A stretch of DNA of 46,658 bases, taken from positions 1-46,658 of the forward strand of contig JAGXHW010000011.1 in assembly GCA_024635995.1 (NCBI GenBank). The letters are read 5' to 3'. The notes beneath the pieces were generated by a model that was not told the origin of the DNA, made no database searches, and saw only the letters and a program-made list of their open reading frames with translations. This stretch comes from Clostridiaceae bacterium (GTDB taxonomy: Bacteria; Bacillota; Clostridia; Peptostreptococcales; Tindalliaceae). Shown here in pieces: positions 7,254 to 16,130 of this stretch (the stretch's first letter is position 1; the number at the start of each line of letters is the position of its first letter). A program made the position numbers and the translations under genes.

Positions 7254-7592
7254 TTATGTTTTTAAAACAAATTTATGCTGGCACTCATGACAGGTTATTC
7301 TGATTTTGCCCTTATTCTTTGCCACTCTCATTCTTGCTCCGCAGGAAGGGCACTTTTCCACTTTATAATCCACCAAATCCAATATACGCTGACGATCAAA
7401 CCCTACGATTACCTGGTTATCAATCACAAAGGTAGGCACGCCCTGTGCTTCCAATTTATTGAATTCAGCCCTGGCTACCTGGTCTGTGTTCACATCCCGT
7501 ATTTCATGCAATAAACCATTTTTCGAAAGAAACTCTTTCGCTGTACGGCAGTGGGGTCAGGTTTGAGTAGAGTACATAATTATTTTTTTCAC
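7254..7592 (-). CDS. Selenocysteine-containing glutaredoxin-like protein with zinc ribbon (in-frame TGA)
   Basis: Read from GTG at 7592 (GGAGGG 6 bases upstream), the frame gives MKKIIMYSTQT, then TGA at 7559-7557, then PHCRTAKEFLSKNG and on to TAA at 7254: 112 residues if TGA is selenocysteine. The result is a complete thioredoxin-fold glutaredoxin: beta strand, active site U12-P-H-C15, and the cis-proline loop GVPTFVID (P53). The C-terminal part (C81-x2-C84 and C101-x2-C104) forms a zinc-ribbon-like knuckle. A hairpin suited to a bacterial SECIS lies right after the TGA (separate entry). It probably acts as a cytoplasmic disulfide/selenenylsulfide reductant. It lies 30 bases after rocB, inside the operon. 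The alternative is a pseudogene with a Cys-to-stop change; the perfect remaining frame argues against that. Confidence 0.85.
7524..7540 (-). promoter_or_regulatory. Candidate bacterial SECIS hairpin
   Basis: On the minus strand, CGAAAG (7540-7535) pairs with CTTTCG (7529-7524) around the loop AGTTT. The stem begins 16 bases after the in-frame TGA, and the loop G is about 24 bases after it. This spacing and a short stem with G in the apical loop agree with published descriptions of bacterial SECIS elements read by SelB. Confidence 0.65.
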
Positions 7593-7622
7593 TTCAATCC
7601 CTCCCTGGATCATTTTTGCTTC

Positions 7623-9266
7623 TTACGTGAGTATAGTTTTCAATAATCTGTCTATCAACTTAGGTGTTCTTTCAAGTAAATCGGGTGCATACACTCTCTC
7701 TGTATATTTATGAAAATCTTTGCCCCATGGTCCCAGGTTTAAAATGGGCATAGACAATTCGCGAATTGTCTCAAGGGGAATGTAATACATGTCTTTCCAC
7801 ATCAGCATGTTTTCTTCAATATAAGAGATGCTCTGGTCATCTGCCTGGAACATGGCGTAGCTTAAATCACAGATGCCTGTAAAATAATCCTGCATTTCGT
7901 ATGCCTCACCCCATGTGTCTTTGGCATACTCCATGATCATCCTGGCAGCCTGGTTTATAGCTTTCGATTTTTCGCCCAACATTTGATTATGAACATTGGG
8001 GTAAAAAGGAGGTGCCAGTGCAATGATGACCACAGGAGATGGATCATTGATATGGTCCAGGGTGGTTTCAATCATTTTGTATGCCCCATCGATCAATGTC
8101 ATTTCATTGGCTGCAATGGCCTTTTTAATGTGCTGGGTCATCTTTTCCATGGCTTCCAGGTACACATCCCCTGCATCCCGTTTGGCTTCTTCAGCCGCTT
8201 CACCAAACAGCAGCACTTTTGGTTTCCATTGAAGGTCTGGCAATTGTAGACCGCTAATATCCCTGTATCGTGCGTAACTGTTATTCACATCATTAATGAC
8301 AGCATTAAAAGCATCCAGGCAAATTTCCCGTAATTGTTCAAAAATATCCCCGGGTGATCGATCGAGGGTCAGTAGGTTCATGTACCCTGCCGCTGCAATG
8401 GGTAACGACACATCGTAAACCTGTTTCTGGTCTTTGGCATACAGCCAGGTTGGCGGCATGGTGGTTGTATTGCCCACGGATTCGATAAAATCTGCATTTA
8501 CCTCCGTTTTACGGATAATTTCAGACAATATGTTGGTGGGGTTAAGACCACTGTAAACCTGCCCAACATGGGCCAGTTTTCCTTTCACATACACCACCGG
8601 CATTAATTTGCCCACAGCGCCCTGGTACAGAACCCCTGTGTCGTCTTTTTTCCGTTCATGGGGCTCCACGTTTAACATCAACATGTAGTTCAGTCCATGT
8701 TCTTCCTGTAATTTTTTCAGAAGAGGTATGGCACCTCGCATACCTGCTGATAAATTTTCTTCATCCGGCACAGCAATCAGCAGTAAATTGCCTTTAAAAT
8801 CTTCTTGCTTAGAGTATTCTTCCAGCAGCGTCATGTGAATGGCCGCTCCACCTTTCATATCACAAACACCACGGCCAAAAATCCAATCGCCACTGTCCAG
8901 GTCTTTTTGACTTCCAGCGTCCATGGCAACATCGAATTTTTTGTAGTGTTCCATCAGTGCCTGTGGATCAGTGGCCAGGGGTGAAAGCTTGCCATAATCC
9001 TGGGTATCGACGGTATCGCTGTGGTGCACCAAAACCACCGTGTCCTGCCCCTGCCCTCTCAAAAGCCCCCAGGGCACATGACGGCCAAAACTGTCATTTT
9101 CGATAGGATAGAGACCCCAGTTTTCCGTGTTCTTAGTAAAATATTCCTGGCTTTTAAACCACTCCGTAAAGAATGCTTCATTGTTGCGTTCTTTCTCTGT
9201 GCCTGTGTCTGTTACCGCTTTGATGTAGTTTTCCATGTGGTGCATAATACGCTCTTTCATGTCCAT
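7623..9266 (-). CDS. rocB: RocB-like M20 family arginine-utilisation peptidase
   Basis: A 547-residue M20-superfamily metallohydrolase whose length and extended C-terminus match Bacillus RocB, a protein of the arginine utilisation regulon whose reaction is not firmly established. Metal-site motifs are VHHSDTVD (H82, D84), GRGVCDMKGG (D136) and VPDEENLSAG (E169/E170). The lid-domain His lies in KGKLAHVGQVYSG. ATG at 9266 has AAGGAG about 8 bases upstream. It lies 45 bases after another M20 gene and 30 bases before the selenoprotein gene, followed by ornithine racemase. That context supports a role in producing ornithine or arginine-derived amino acids, but the substrate is inferred. Confidence 0.9.
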   Translation of the reverse strand: MDMKERIMHHMENYIKAVTDTGTEKERNNEAFFTEWFKSQEYFTKNTENWGLYPIENDSFGRHVPWGLLRGQGQDTVVLVHHSDTVDTQDYGKLSPLATDPQALMEHYKKFDVAMDAGSQKDLDSGDWIFGRGVCDMKGGAAIHMTLLEEYSKQEDFKGNLLLIAVPDEENLSAGMRGAIPLLKKLQEEHGLNYMLMLNVEPHERKKDDTGVLYQGAVGKLMPVVYVKGKLAHVGQVYSGLNPTNILSEIIRKTEVNADFIESVGNTTTMPPTWLYAKDQKQVYDVSLPIAAAGYMNLLTLDRSPGDIFEQLREICLDAFNAVINDVNNSYARYRDISGLQLPDLQWKPKVLLFGEAAEEAKRDAGDVYLEAMEKMTQHIKKAIAANEMTLIDGAYKMIETTLDHINDPSPVVIIALAPPFYPNVHNQMLGEKSKAINQAARMIMEYAKDTWGEAYEMQDYFTGICDLSYAMFQADDQSISYIEENMLMWKDMYYIPLETIRELSMPILNLGPWGKDFHKYTERVYAPDLLERTPKLIDRLLKTILT

Positions 9267-9311
9267 GATCCACTCCTTTATTGGTATGTATTAAGTAAAA
9301 TAAGAATCCTA

Positions 9312-10430
9312 TCAATTTTTTAAACGTTCTTTCACGATGGTTGCCAAAATCATGCTTCCCTTTATGAGTTGATCCTGTTCCAGCTTAAAATCGGGATGAT
9401 GAAGCCCTGGGGTTACCCCTGCTCCCAACCCAATGTAGGCGGTCTTCATTTTCAGATATGTGGCATAAAAATGAAAATCTTCTGCGCCTGGTGTCAACAA
9501 TGGCGGCCTTGAACTGCCCATCACATGCCGTATGGCACCGGCAGCAGTTTGCACCAACCCTTCATTGTATTCGGCTGCAGGGGTAAAATCCACCGTCTCA
9601 ATAATGGTTTCTGCCTCCAGGGCAGCTGCACTTCTGGAAATGGCCCGGCTGATTTTTTCCGTCATGTCATGCATCAGTGTATTGGTTTGGGCCCGGACAT
9701 CGATGTGCAGTTCGGCTTTGTCTGGGATCAAATTATAAGTATCCCCCTCCACCAGTAAACGTGTCACTTTTAAAGAATGATATACCTTGGGGTCAAAGTG
9801 CAGCATATTGACCGCGTTTACGGCCAAAACTGATGCTTCCAGTGCATTCACGCCTAAATGAGGTCTTGCACCATGGGCATTTTCCCCCCTGATTTCTGCC
9901 TTTATGATTTGAACGGCACCATGGAGCAGGGCAGGTGTGGCCTGACCGGCTGGCAGTTCATCCGCCGGGCGAACATGTATACCCACCATTTCATCTACAA
10001 AGTCCAACTCTCCTGTGGCAATTACCTGCCGGGATCCATCCTGCCTCTCCTCTGAAGGTTGAAAAAGGAATAGCACACTTCCACACTCCGGTGGGTCAGC
10101 CACCAAAATTTTGGCAGCACCCAACACCATAGCAGAATGTGCATCATGCCCACAGGCATGGATCATTTCTTCCTTTTTATTTCGCACAAAACACAGGGCA
10201 TCCATGTCTGCCCGTAAAGCAATGACCGGACCAGGTTTTGCTGTGGTGAGTGTGCCGATCACGCCGGTGCCGGCAATTCCTGTTTTAACTTCAAGTCCTA
10301 ACCTGACCATTTCCGCTGCCACAAGTTTGGCTGTTTCATACTCCTGAAAGGCTTTTTCCGGTATCATATGAAGTTTCCTGTAGAGCTCAACCACATAATG
10401 TCCAGCTGTCAGGTTTGTTTCATGATTCAT
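9312..10430 (-). CDS. M20D amidohydrolase (N-acyl amino acid hydrolase-like)
   Basis: A 372-residue two-domain Zn/Mn hydrolase of the IAA-amino-acid hydrolase/hippuricase group, which cleaves N-acyl amino acids or related amides. Motifs: HMIPE near residue 21, LRADMDAL (D75), HACGHDAHSAM (C93, H95), QPSEE (E127/E128), and GAEDFHFY before the C-terminal metal His (LGAGVTPGLHHPDF). The dimerisation/lid domain spans about residues 165-280. ATG at 10430 has AAGGG 9 bases upstream. It is the first gene of the operon with rocB, the glutaredoxin, orr and the pyrophosphohydrolase, so it probably acts on an ornithine- or arginine-related amide; that is inference. Confidence 0.9.
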   Translation of the reverse strand: MNHETNLTAGHYVVELYRKLHMIPEKAFQEYETAKLVAAEMVRLGLEVKTGIAGTGVIGTLTTAKPGPVIALRADMDALCFVRNKKEEMIHACGHDAHSAMVLGAAKILVADPPECGSVLFLFQPSEERQDGSRQVIATGELDFVDEMVGIHVRPADELPAGQATPALLHGAVQIIKAEIRGENAHGARPHLGVNALEASVLAVNAVNMLHFDPKVYHSLKVTRLLVEGDTYNLIPDKAELHIDVRAQTNTLMHDMTEKISRAISRSAAALEAETIIETVDFTPAAEYNEGLVQTAAGAIRHVMGSSRPPLLTPGAEDFHFYATYLKMKTAYIGLGAGVTPGLHHPDFKLEQDQLIKGSMILATIVKERLKN

Positions 10431-10492
10431 GGAACAACCCTTCTCTCCAACTTTTCTTAATTATACCACAGCGGAATGAACACTCTCAATGA

Positions 10493-10518
10493 AAAACCGC
10501 ACCATATGGTGCGGTTTT
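10493..10518 (-). terminator. Intrinsic terminator
   Basis: A perfect palindrome with arms AAAACCGCACCAT (10493-10505) and ATGGTGCGGTTTT (10506-10518), followed by TTC on the minus strand. It separates the small membrane protein gene, which ends at 10521, from the M20/rocB operon that begins at 10430. Confidence 0.85.
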
Positions 10519-10520
10519 GG

Positions 10521-10973
10521 TTACACCTCGCGTGTTTTTAATTTCCTCGAAAAGAAAATAAACACAGGCAGTGGTATGGCAATCCAACCCAAACTTTTTA
10601 TCAATGAATTTTTTGCCCTTTCCACTTGTCTTCTGTTTTCAGTCTCGATCATCTCTTCATAACGTTGGCGAATCTCTTCTTCCTCAACCGGTATTTCAAC
10701 GTTCTCAATGCCCTTCAGTTCACCTTCCATCCCCCAGCGCCGATAATCCTCATAAGATTGATAATAGGGTGCCGGTGCCACCATATCTGCTGCAGCCATG
10801 AACACCCCGACACTTCCGCCAATGGACATCATCAGCGTTGCAAAGAGTACCACATAAATGTAAACATTTTTTATCATGTCTTCCCCTCCCTGTTGTGATC
10901 CACTTCTTGCCCCTGCAATGACCAATACGATCACTGCTATGACAGCCACTGGTATAAGCAGTGAAACAACCAT
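10521..10973 (-). CDS. Small three-helix membrane protein of unknown function
   Basis: A 150-residue protein not recognised as any family. Hydrophobic segments at about residues 4-20, 37-61 and 127-141 are probable membrane helices. Between the last two lies a hydrophilic loop with a strongly charged, probably helical stretch (about 88-122, with a run of Glu). The C-terminal end is basic (RKLKTREV), suggesting it faces the cytoplasm. ATG at 10973 has AAAGGAGG 8 bases upstream. It is separated from nfo by 108 bases and ends at a strong terminator, so it may be a single-gene unit. Confidence 0.75.
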   Translation of the reverse strand: MVVSLLIPVAVIAVIVLVIAGARSGSQQGGEDMIKNVYIYVVLFATLMMSIGGSVGVFMAAADMVAPAPYYQSYEDYRRWGMEGELKGIENVEIPVEEEEIRQRYEEMIETENRRQVERAKNSLIKSLGWIAIPLPVFIFFSRKLKTREV

Positions 10974-11081
10974 CTGCTGTACCTCCTTTCGGGTCTTACT
11001 TATTATGACGTATTCCCCTGGCAGTTTGTTTCCTATTCGTCTATTTCCGAAAGGCAGAAATGAATGGTAAGGAATGTGGCA

Positions 11082-11912
11082 TTACCTGATCAATGCCTTC
11101 AACGTCTTTATCTCTTCTTTATAACCATCCAGTTCATTGGGGGTTTCCAGGTTAAAGGGAAGATGCTTCAAGGCTGGATGGTTGATGATGTTCTCGATGG
11201 CCTTAAGCCCTAAAGAACCTTCCCCTATAACAGCATGTCTGTCTTTATTAGACCCGAAATCTGTCATGCTGTCATTCAGGTGAAAGGCCTTGAGTTTATG
11301 CAAACCCACTGTATTATCAACCTGAGTGATTACTCCTTCCAGGTCATTGACCACATCATAGCCGGCTGCATACAGGTGACAGCTGTCCAGACAAATCCCC
11401 AGATGGTCTGAATGTTTTACGCCTTCTATGATTGCTTTGAGTTCTTCCATGGTTCCCCCCACTTCCGAACCCTTACCGGACATTCCTTCAAGCAAAACCC
11501 AGTTATCAAGGTGTTCTGGGAGAAGTTCATTAAGTGCTTCTATGATCAGCTCCACCCCACGTTCCGTTCCCTGTCCCACATGTGATCCCGGATGAAACAC
11601 ATACCTGGTACCTGGAAAATGTTTCAGTCTTTCCAAATCATCTTTGAAAATCATTTTTGCAAACTCCCGGGTGGCTGGTTTGTCAGAGCATAGGTTCATG
11701 GTGTAGGCCCCATGAGCCACAAGTGGACCCAATTGTTTCTCAATCATTAACTCCTGAAGTTGTTTCACATCCTCGGTATCTATTTCCTTCGCTTTTCCAC
11801 CCCTGGGATTTCTGGTGAAAAACTGAAAGGTGTTGGCACCGATGGAAACCGCGTTCAAACCTGCCTGATAAAACCCTTTCGAGATTGATAAGTGACAACC
11901 TAATATGAACAT
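11082..11912 (-). CDS. nfo: Endonuclease IV, AP endonuclease
   Basis: A 276-residue TIM-barrel endonuclease IV that cuts 5' to abasic sites in double-stranded DNA, using three Zn ions. Family blocks are all present: GCHLSISKGF, NTFQFFTRNPRGG, VAHGAYTMNL, FHPGSHVGQG, LEGMSGKGSEVG, CLDSCHLYAAGYD, HLNDS with KDRHAVIGEGSLG, and a final NLETPNE that contains the last metal Glu. Length and motifs agree with other bacterial Nfo proteins. ATG at 11912 has GGGAGG upstream. It follows the REC-BTAD regulator gene by 54 bases and could be the last gene of that long unit, though a separate promoter is possible. Together with the SRAP protein at 3670, the window carries two abasic-site handling proteins. 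Confidence 0.96.
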   Translation of the reverse strand: MFILGCHLSISKGFYQAGLNAVSIGANTFQFFTRNPRGGKAKEIDTEDVKQLQELMIEKQLGPLVAHGAYTMNLCSDKPATREFAKMIFKDDLERLKHFPGTRYVFHPGSHVGQGTERGVELIIEALNELLPEHLDNWVLLEGMSGKGSEVGGTMEELKAIIEGVKHSDHLGICLDSCHLYAAGYDVVNDLEGVITQVDNTVGLHKLKAFHLNDSMTDFGSNKDRHAVIGEGSLGLKAIENIINHPALKHLPFNLETPNELDGYKEEIKTLKALIR

Positions 11913-11966
11913 TGATAGCCTCCCTTCTACTACCTCTCATGATTGTCTCTGTTATTGAGCTTCCTG

Positions 11967-13076
11967 CTAAATAAATTTGATTTTTTTACGCAAATGCTCT
12001 GGTGGTTCAATGCCCAACTCCTCTATGAATATTTTTTTCATATGGATAAAATATTGGTGGGCAGTTTCTATGTGATTCATTTTCAGGTGCACATCAATGA
12101 TCTTTTCATGAGTCTCCTCATTATAGGGGTCTTGTTTAGTCATTTCCATCAATATATGAAGCCTTCTTTTGTCATCATCAATTTCGTCAAGCTTTTCTGA
12201 CAGGGTATCGAGGGCTTGCAGGTATATGCTTTCATAGTGATTACGCCTCTCATCTGCCCAACGATAATCATCAATACCAAAATAAGTGTTCTTGTGGAGC
12301 CGAAGGATTGTTTCCAGGGTTTCGACGGACCACTTACCTTTATTCATTTTTGTAACAGCTTCCATGTACGTGCTCTCGTCACTCATCACCTCTTCCCACT
12401 TTAACCGATAGGCCCCATTTTTGCGCTCCAGCAGGTGATCCAGGTTTCGCTTTTTCAGTGTCTCCCGCAAATAATAATTTGTTGCATGAAAATTTTTAAC
12501 AGCTCTGTCCAACTCCATTTCCGGCCAGATATATTCCAATATGACATCCCTTGTGACAGGATTACCCTGGTGATAGTGAAGAAAGGCCAATAATTCCTTC
12601 GCCTTGGCTGTTCGCCAGCTAAAATAGTCTGGTTGGCCATTGTCTGTAAAGCATTGAAACTGGCCAAAAGTATGGATGGTTAATACCTTTGTCTCATAAG
12701 AATGGTTTCTACTCCTTCTTTTTTGATTCAACGTGTTTAACTCACAGGTTATCGCTTCAAGGGCCACAGGCTTTAACAGGTACCCTACCGCGTGCGCCTG
12801 AAAGGCTTCCAAAGCATAGTGGTCATGGGCCGTCACCATAACGACTTCCAGCCCGGGATTTTGTTCCTGCAGTTTCTCCGCCAACACCAAACCTGTCATG
12901 GTAGGCATTTCAATGTCAACAAAGGCAATGTCAATGTTCCCGGCAAGTCTGGACAGCAGTGCCTCTTCCGGGTCTGTGAACCCACCCACCACTTTTACCA
13001 TACCGGTTTTATTCAGTAAGCCTGTCAGTCGATTCACTGACATGGGCTCGTCATCAATCACCATTACGTTTAGCAT
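11967..13076 (-). CDS. Response regulator with REC, winged-helix and BTAD domains (SARP-like)
   Basis: A 369-residue regulator. Residues about 1-120 are a receiver domain starting MLNVMVIDDEP, with the phosphoacceptor predicted at D54 (AFVDIEMPTMTG) and the lysine in GYLLKPV. Residues about 130-230 are an OmpR-like winged helix, and 240-369 a bacterial transcriptional activation domain with tetratricopeptide-like helices. This REC-wHTH-BTAD order occurs in clostridial and Bacillus regulators related to SARPs. The start at 13076 is 8 bases from GGAGG; an alternative ATG at 13100 overlaps the stop of the kinase gene (ATGA), also with GGAGG nearby. It is the obvious partner of the upstream hybrid kinase. 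Targets are unknown; the adjacent RND pump is a natural candidate. Confidence 0.9.
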   Translation of the reverse strand: MLNVMVIDDEPMSVNRLTGLLNKTGMVKVVGGFTDPEEALLSRLAGNIDIAFVDIEMPTMTGLVLAEKLQEQNPGLEVVMVTAHDHYALEAFQAHAVGYLLKPVALEAITCELNTLNQKRRSRNHSYETKVLTIHTFGQFQCFTDNGQPDYFSWRTAKAKELLAFLHYHQGNPVTRDVILEYIWPEMELDRAVKNFHATNYYLRETLKKRNLDHLLERKNGAYRLKWEEVMSDESTYMEAVTKMNKGKWSVETLETILRLHKNTYFGIDDYRWADERRNHYESIYLQALDTLSEKLDEIDDDKRRLHILMEMTKQDPYNEETHEKIIDVHLKMNHIETAHQYFIHMKKIFIEELGIEPPEHLRKKIKFI

Positions 13077-13096
13077 CCGTCGTTCCTCCTGATTGG

Positions 13097-16000
13097 TCAT
13101 CGAGACCCATCCTCCCTGGGAATGATAAATTTCATACTGGTTCCCTTACCAGGCTCACTTTCCACTTCAAGACCTCTTCCATACATTCTGTTAAGACGGT
13201 TCTGTATGTTGCAGAGTCCCACATGTTTACCGCACATTCCCTGGTTAATACTTTTTTTCAGCTTTTCAACTTCAGCTCCCACACCATTGTCTTCCACAAG
13301 AATGAACGTTCCTTCCGGTTCTGTCCTAATATTTACCCACACTGTACCCCCAGCTTTTTTCTTGCACACTCCATGCCTGATGGCATTTTCAACCAGGGGT
13401 TGTATTGTCAACGGTGGAAGCGTCAGGTGATCGTCCGCTTCGATGTTATACTTTATCGTTAAATTAGGAAATCTTGCTTTCTCAATTTCTGCATAAGCTT
13501 TGGTCAAGCCCAGTTCCTGGTCCAGGGATATGGTGTCCTGCAAATTATCAAAGGATAAACTGCCCCGCAAATAAGTGGACAGGGATAGGATCAATTCGCC
13601 TGCTTTTTCACTTTCTGTTTCACAATAGGCTGCTATGGTGTTCAGCGCATTATACAAGAAATGGGGTTTAATCTGTGCCTGCAGGAATGCAATTTCCGTT
13701 GCCATGGCTTTTTCCACGGATTTCTTAAGGTTAAGCAACGTATCCACCCTGGCAATCAATTCTGCTTCTTCGAAGGGTTTATGCAAGAAATCATTTCCGC
13801 CGGCTGCAAAGCCTGCCCGAATGTCATCCTCCCCATACCTGGCTGTCAAGAAAATGACGGGCACTTCAAACCCGGTGAAACGCTTTCTAATCTGTTTGCA
13901 GAGCTCGAATCCGTTCATTTTCGGCATCATAATGTCAATAATACACAAATCGGGTCTTATGCTGCCTTTTAGGATTTCCAGAGCCTGTTCACCATCGTAA
14001 GCCGGGATTACATTAATGTTCTTCAGCGATAATACATTCATCAGCGACTGGATGTTAACGGGTTCATCGTCCACCACCATCACGGTAAATTCTCCTGATT
14101 TCCCGGTGGGGTGGTTTATCAATGGGGCCGTATTGTCAAAAAGTGCCGGTACTGTCATGGTCTGACCAACATCATCAGCCTCCATGTCATCCCCCAATAA
14201 TGTGTCCAGTGATTCATAACGGTTGTTTTTCAACAAGGGCAGGGAAAAAGTGAAGGCACTCCCCTGGCCAACTTTAGAGGCTACTTCCAGTTTGCCGCCA
14301 TGAAGTTCCACCAGCTTTCTGCTGATGGGAAGCCCAAGGCCGGTACCCGTGTATTCCCGTTCCGGTGACAGCCCTGACTGTTCATAGTACTCAAAAAGAC
14401 TGTCCAGCCGATCTTCCGGTATGCCAATCCCCGTATCTGTTACAGTGACCGTCATCATGTCTTCCTGCAATTTACCCGTGATAGCGACACTGCCTTCCTG
14501 GGTATACCGAAGGGCATTGCCCACCAGGTTAAACAGAATTTGGCTCAGTCTGTTCTCATCGGCCAATACCATTGGGCTTTCTTTCTGCAGTTCGTTCAGC
14601 AGTAAAATGTGCTTCATTGATGCCTGATTGTTCAGAAGTTCTATGATGATTTCAACCTGGCTGTAGAGATCCACCGGTCTTAGGTGTAATCGTAAATCAT
14701 GGTGCTTAATCCTGGAAAAATCAAGAATATCGTTGACAAGTGCTGACAATCTGCGGGCACTGGTTCTTACCAGTTGCAGGTTTTTTTCCTGTTCTGGTGA
14801 TAATGGTCCGCCTATGCCCTTAATCAAAGACTCAACGATGGTGATGATCCCATTCAAAGGAGTTCGTAATTCATGGGAGGTATTGGCCAGGAACTCATCT
14901 TTTAACCGGTCCAGCTGCCTGTTTTTTTCTTCTGCCACTTTTCGTTCCGTTATGTCCGTGGCGAAACACTCCAGTGCTCTTACGCGCCCAAGGTCATCTG
15001 TTAGTATTCTACCCTGTTCCCACACCCATTTTTCTTCGCCGGTGGCTGTTTTAATACGGTATTCACTGCGGTAAACTTGCTTTTCTCTCATCATCTGAAG
15101 CCATTGTTCCCATAGTTGCTCCCTGTATTCCGGAAGAATGATCTCCTCGGGTAATATTAACGTTTTCAGGGATTCATCGTTTTGTCTCATTTCATCCGGC
15201 GCGTAACCGGTCAGGTCATAGCATCCATCGGATATATAGGTCATCTGCCATGTGTCTTGAATATATTCACAACGATAGGCCATACCAGGCAGGTTTGACA
15301 GCAGTACCGATTTACTCCTTTCACTTTCGCGGAGTTTTTCTTCGGCAATTTTCTGTTCAGTGATATCTCTGTGTGTACCAACCGCACGAAGGGGTGTGCC
15401 ATTTTTTGACCAGCTGACAATTTTCCCAATGGACAAAATCCATTTATACGTCCCCTCTTTGCATTTCATTCTGAAAGTTTTGAAATACTCTTCATCCTGG
15501 CCCTGGCGGTATTGCTCAAGCCAATTTTCCACTTCATGCCAATCATCCGGGTGAAGGTTGGCAAAAAAGAAATCCAATGTCTCTACCACCTCATCCCGAT
15601 GATATCCCAACATTTCCACCCATCGATCAGATACCAGGTTTTTTCCGGTTTTAATGTTCCAGTCCCACACACCGTCACCACTGTTTTTAATGGCGAACTG
15701 CCACCGCTCTTCACTTTCTTTCAGTTTTTCTTCAGCTTCCTTACGTTCAGAAACATTTTCAACGATGGCCACCACTTCATACCTGCCGTCGACGTCTTCA
15801 CCTGTGGGTGCGAAAAGAACCCTTATGGAGACAACCTTTCCTCCCAGTATTGATTTATAGTCACCTTCAAAAACGCCCATTCTGCCGGCCATCGCTTCTT
15901 TCACAGCATCCATGTAATCTTCATTGTTCAGGTTCAATACATTAATACCAATGATGGTATTTGGGTCTGTTCCCATGATTTCTGCCAGTTGTTGATTGCA

Positions 16001-16117
16001 ATCAGTGATATAACCTTTTATATCAACATGGTAGATGCCCAAAGGGGCATGTTGAAAAATTAGTCTGTATTTTTGAAGCGCATCTTCCAGGTGCTTAATT
16101 TTGGTTTGTTCGATCAT
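13097..16117 (-). CDS. Soluble hybrid sensor with three PAS domains and two different histidine-kinase cores
   Basis: A 1006-residue protein with no membrane segment. Order: three PAS/PAC domains (about 15-125, 140-255, 270-393), a HisKA/HATPase kinase (phospho-His about 415 in TSHELRTPLNG; ATP-site motifs VGNALRY, DTGIGIP, GTGLGL), a receiver domain (about 677-800; phospho-Asp about 728 in IIDIMMPKMNG), and a second kinase of the LytS/His_kinase type (His about 819 in LQAQIKPHFLYNALNT, then QPLVENAIRHG, EDNGVGA). GTG at 16123 is only 2 bases from GGAG, so ATG at 16117 is preferred. It overlaps or abuts the REC-BTAD gene and lies 13 bases after the RND pump gene. The PAS ligand is unknown; intracellular sensing is implied. 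Confidence 0.93.
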   Translation of the reverse strand: MIEQTKIKHLEDALQKYRLIFQHAPLGIYHVDIKGYITDCNQQLAEIMGTDPNTIIGINVLNLNNEDYMDAVKEAMAGRMGVFEGDYKSILGGKVVSIRVLFAPTGEDVDGRYEVVAIVENVSERKEAEEKLKESEERWQFAIKNSGDGVWDWNIKTGKNLVSDRWVEMLGYHRDEVVETLDFFFANLHPDDWHEVENWLEQYRQGQDEEYFKTFRMKCKEGTYKWILSIGKIVSWSKNGTPLRAVGTHRDITEQKIAEEKLRESERSKSVLLSNLPGMAYRCEYIQDTWQMTYISDGCYDLTGYAPDEMRQNDESLKTLILPEEIILPEYREQLWEQWLQMMREKQVYRSEYRIKTATGEEKWVWEQGRILTDDLGRVRALECFATDITERKVAEEKNRQLDRLKDEFLANTSHELRTPLNGIITIVESLIKGIGGPLSPEQEKNLQLVRTSARRLSALVNDILDFSRIKHHDLRLHLRPVDLYSQVEIIIELLNNQASMKHILLLNELQKESPMVLADENRLSQILFNLVGNALRYTQEGSVAITGKLQEDMMTVTVTDTGIGIPEDRLDSLFEYYEQSGLSPEREYTGTGLGLPISRKLVELHGGKLEVASKVGQGSAFTFSLPLLKNNRYESLDTLLGDDMEADDVGQTMTVPALFDNTAPLINHPTGKSGEFTVMVVDDEPVNIQSLMNVLSLKNINVIPAYDGEQALEILKGSIRPDLCIIDIMMPKMNGFELCKQIRKRFTGFEVPVIFLTARYGEDDIRAGFAAGGNDFLHKPFEEAELIARVDTLLNLKKSVEKAMATEIAFLQAQIKPHFLYNALNTIAAYCETESEKAGELILSLSTYLRGSLSFDNLQDTISLDQELGLTKAYAEIEKARFPNLTIKYNIEADDHLTLPPLTIQPLVENAIRHGVCKKKAGGTVWVNIRTEPEGTFILVEDNGVGAEVEKLKKSINQGMCGKHVGLCNIQNRLNRMYGRGLEVESEPGKGTSMKFIIPREDGSR

Positions 16118-16130
16118 GGGCACAGCTCCT

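Noticed and set aside
7254-7508. Truncated 85-residue glutaredoxin fragment starting after the TGA
   Set aside because: This reading loses the first strand and the redox site; the upstream GTG with a strong ribosome site and the SECIS-like hairpin favour the full-length selenoprotein.
13077-13100. ATG at 13100 as start of the REC-BTAD regulator
   Set aside because: It overlaps the kinase stop and remains possible, but the ATG at 13076 gives a receiver domain of standard N-terminus with better-spaced GGAGG.
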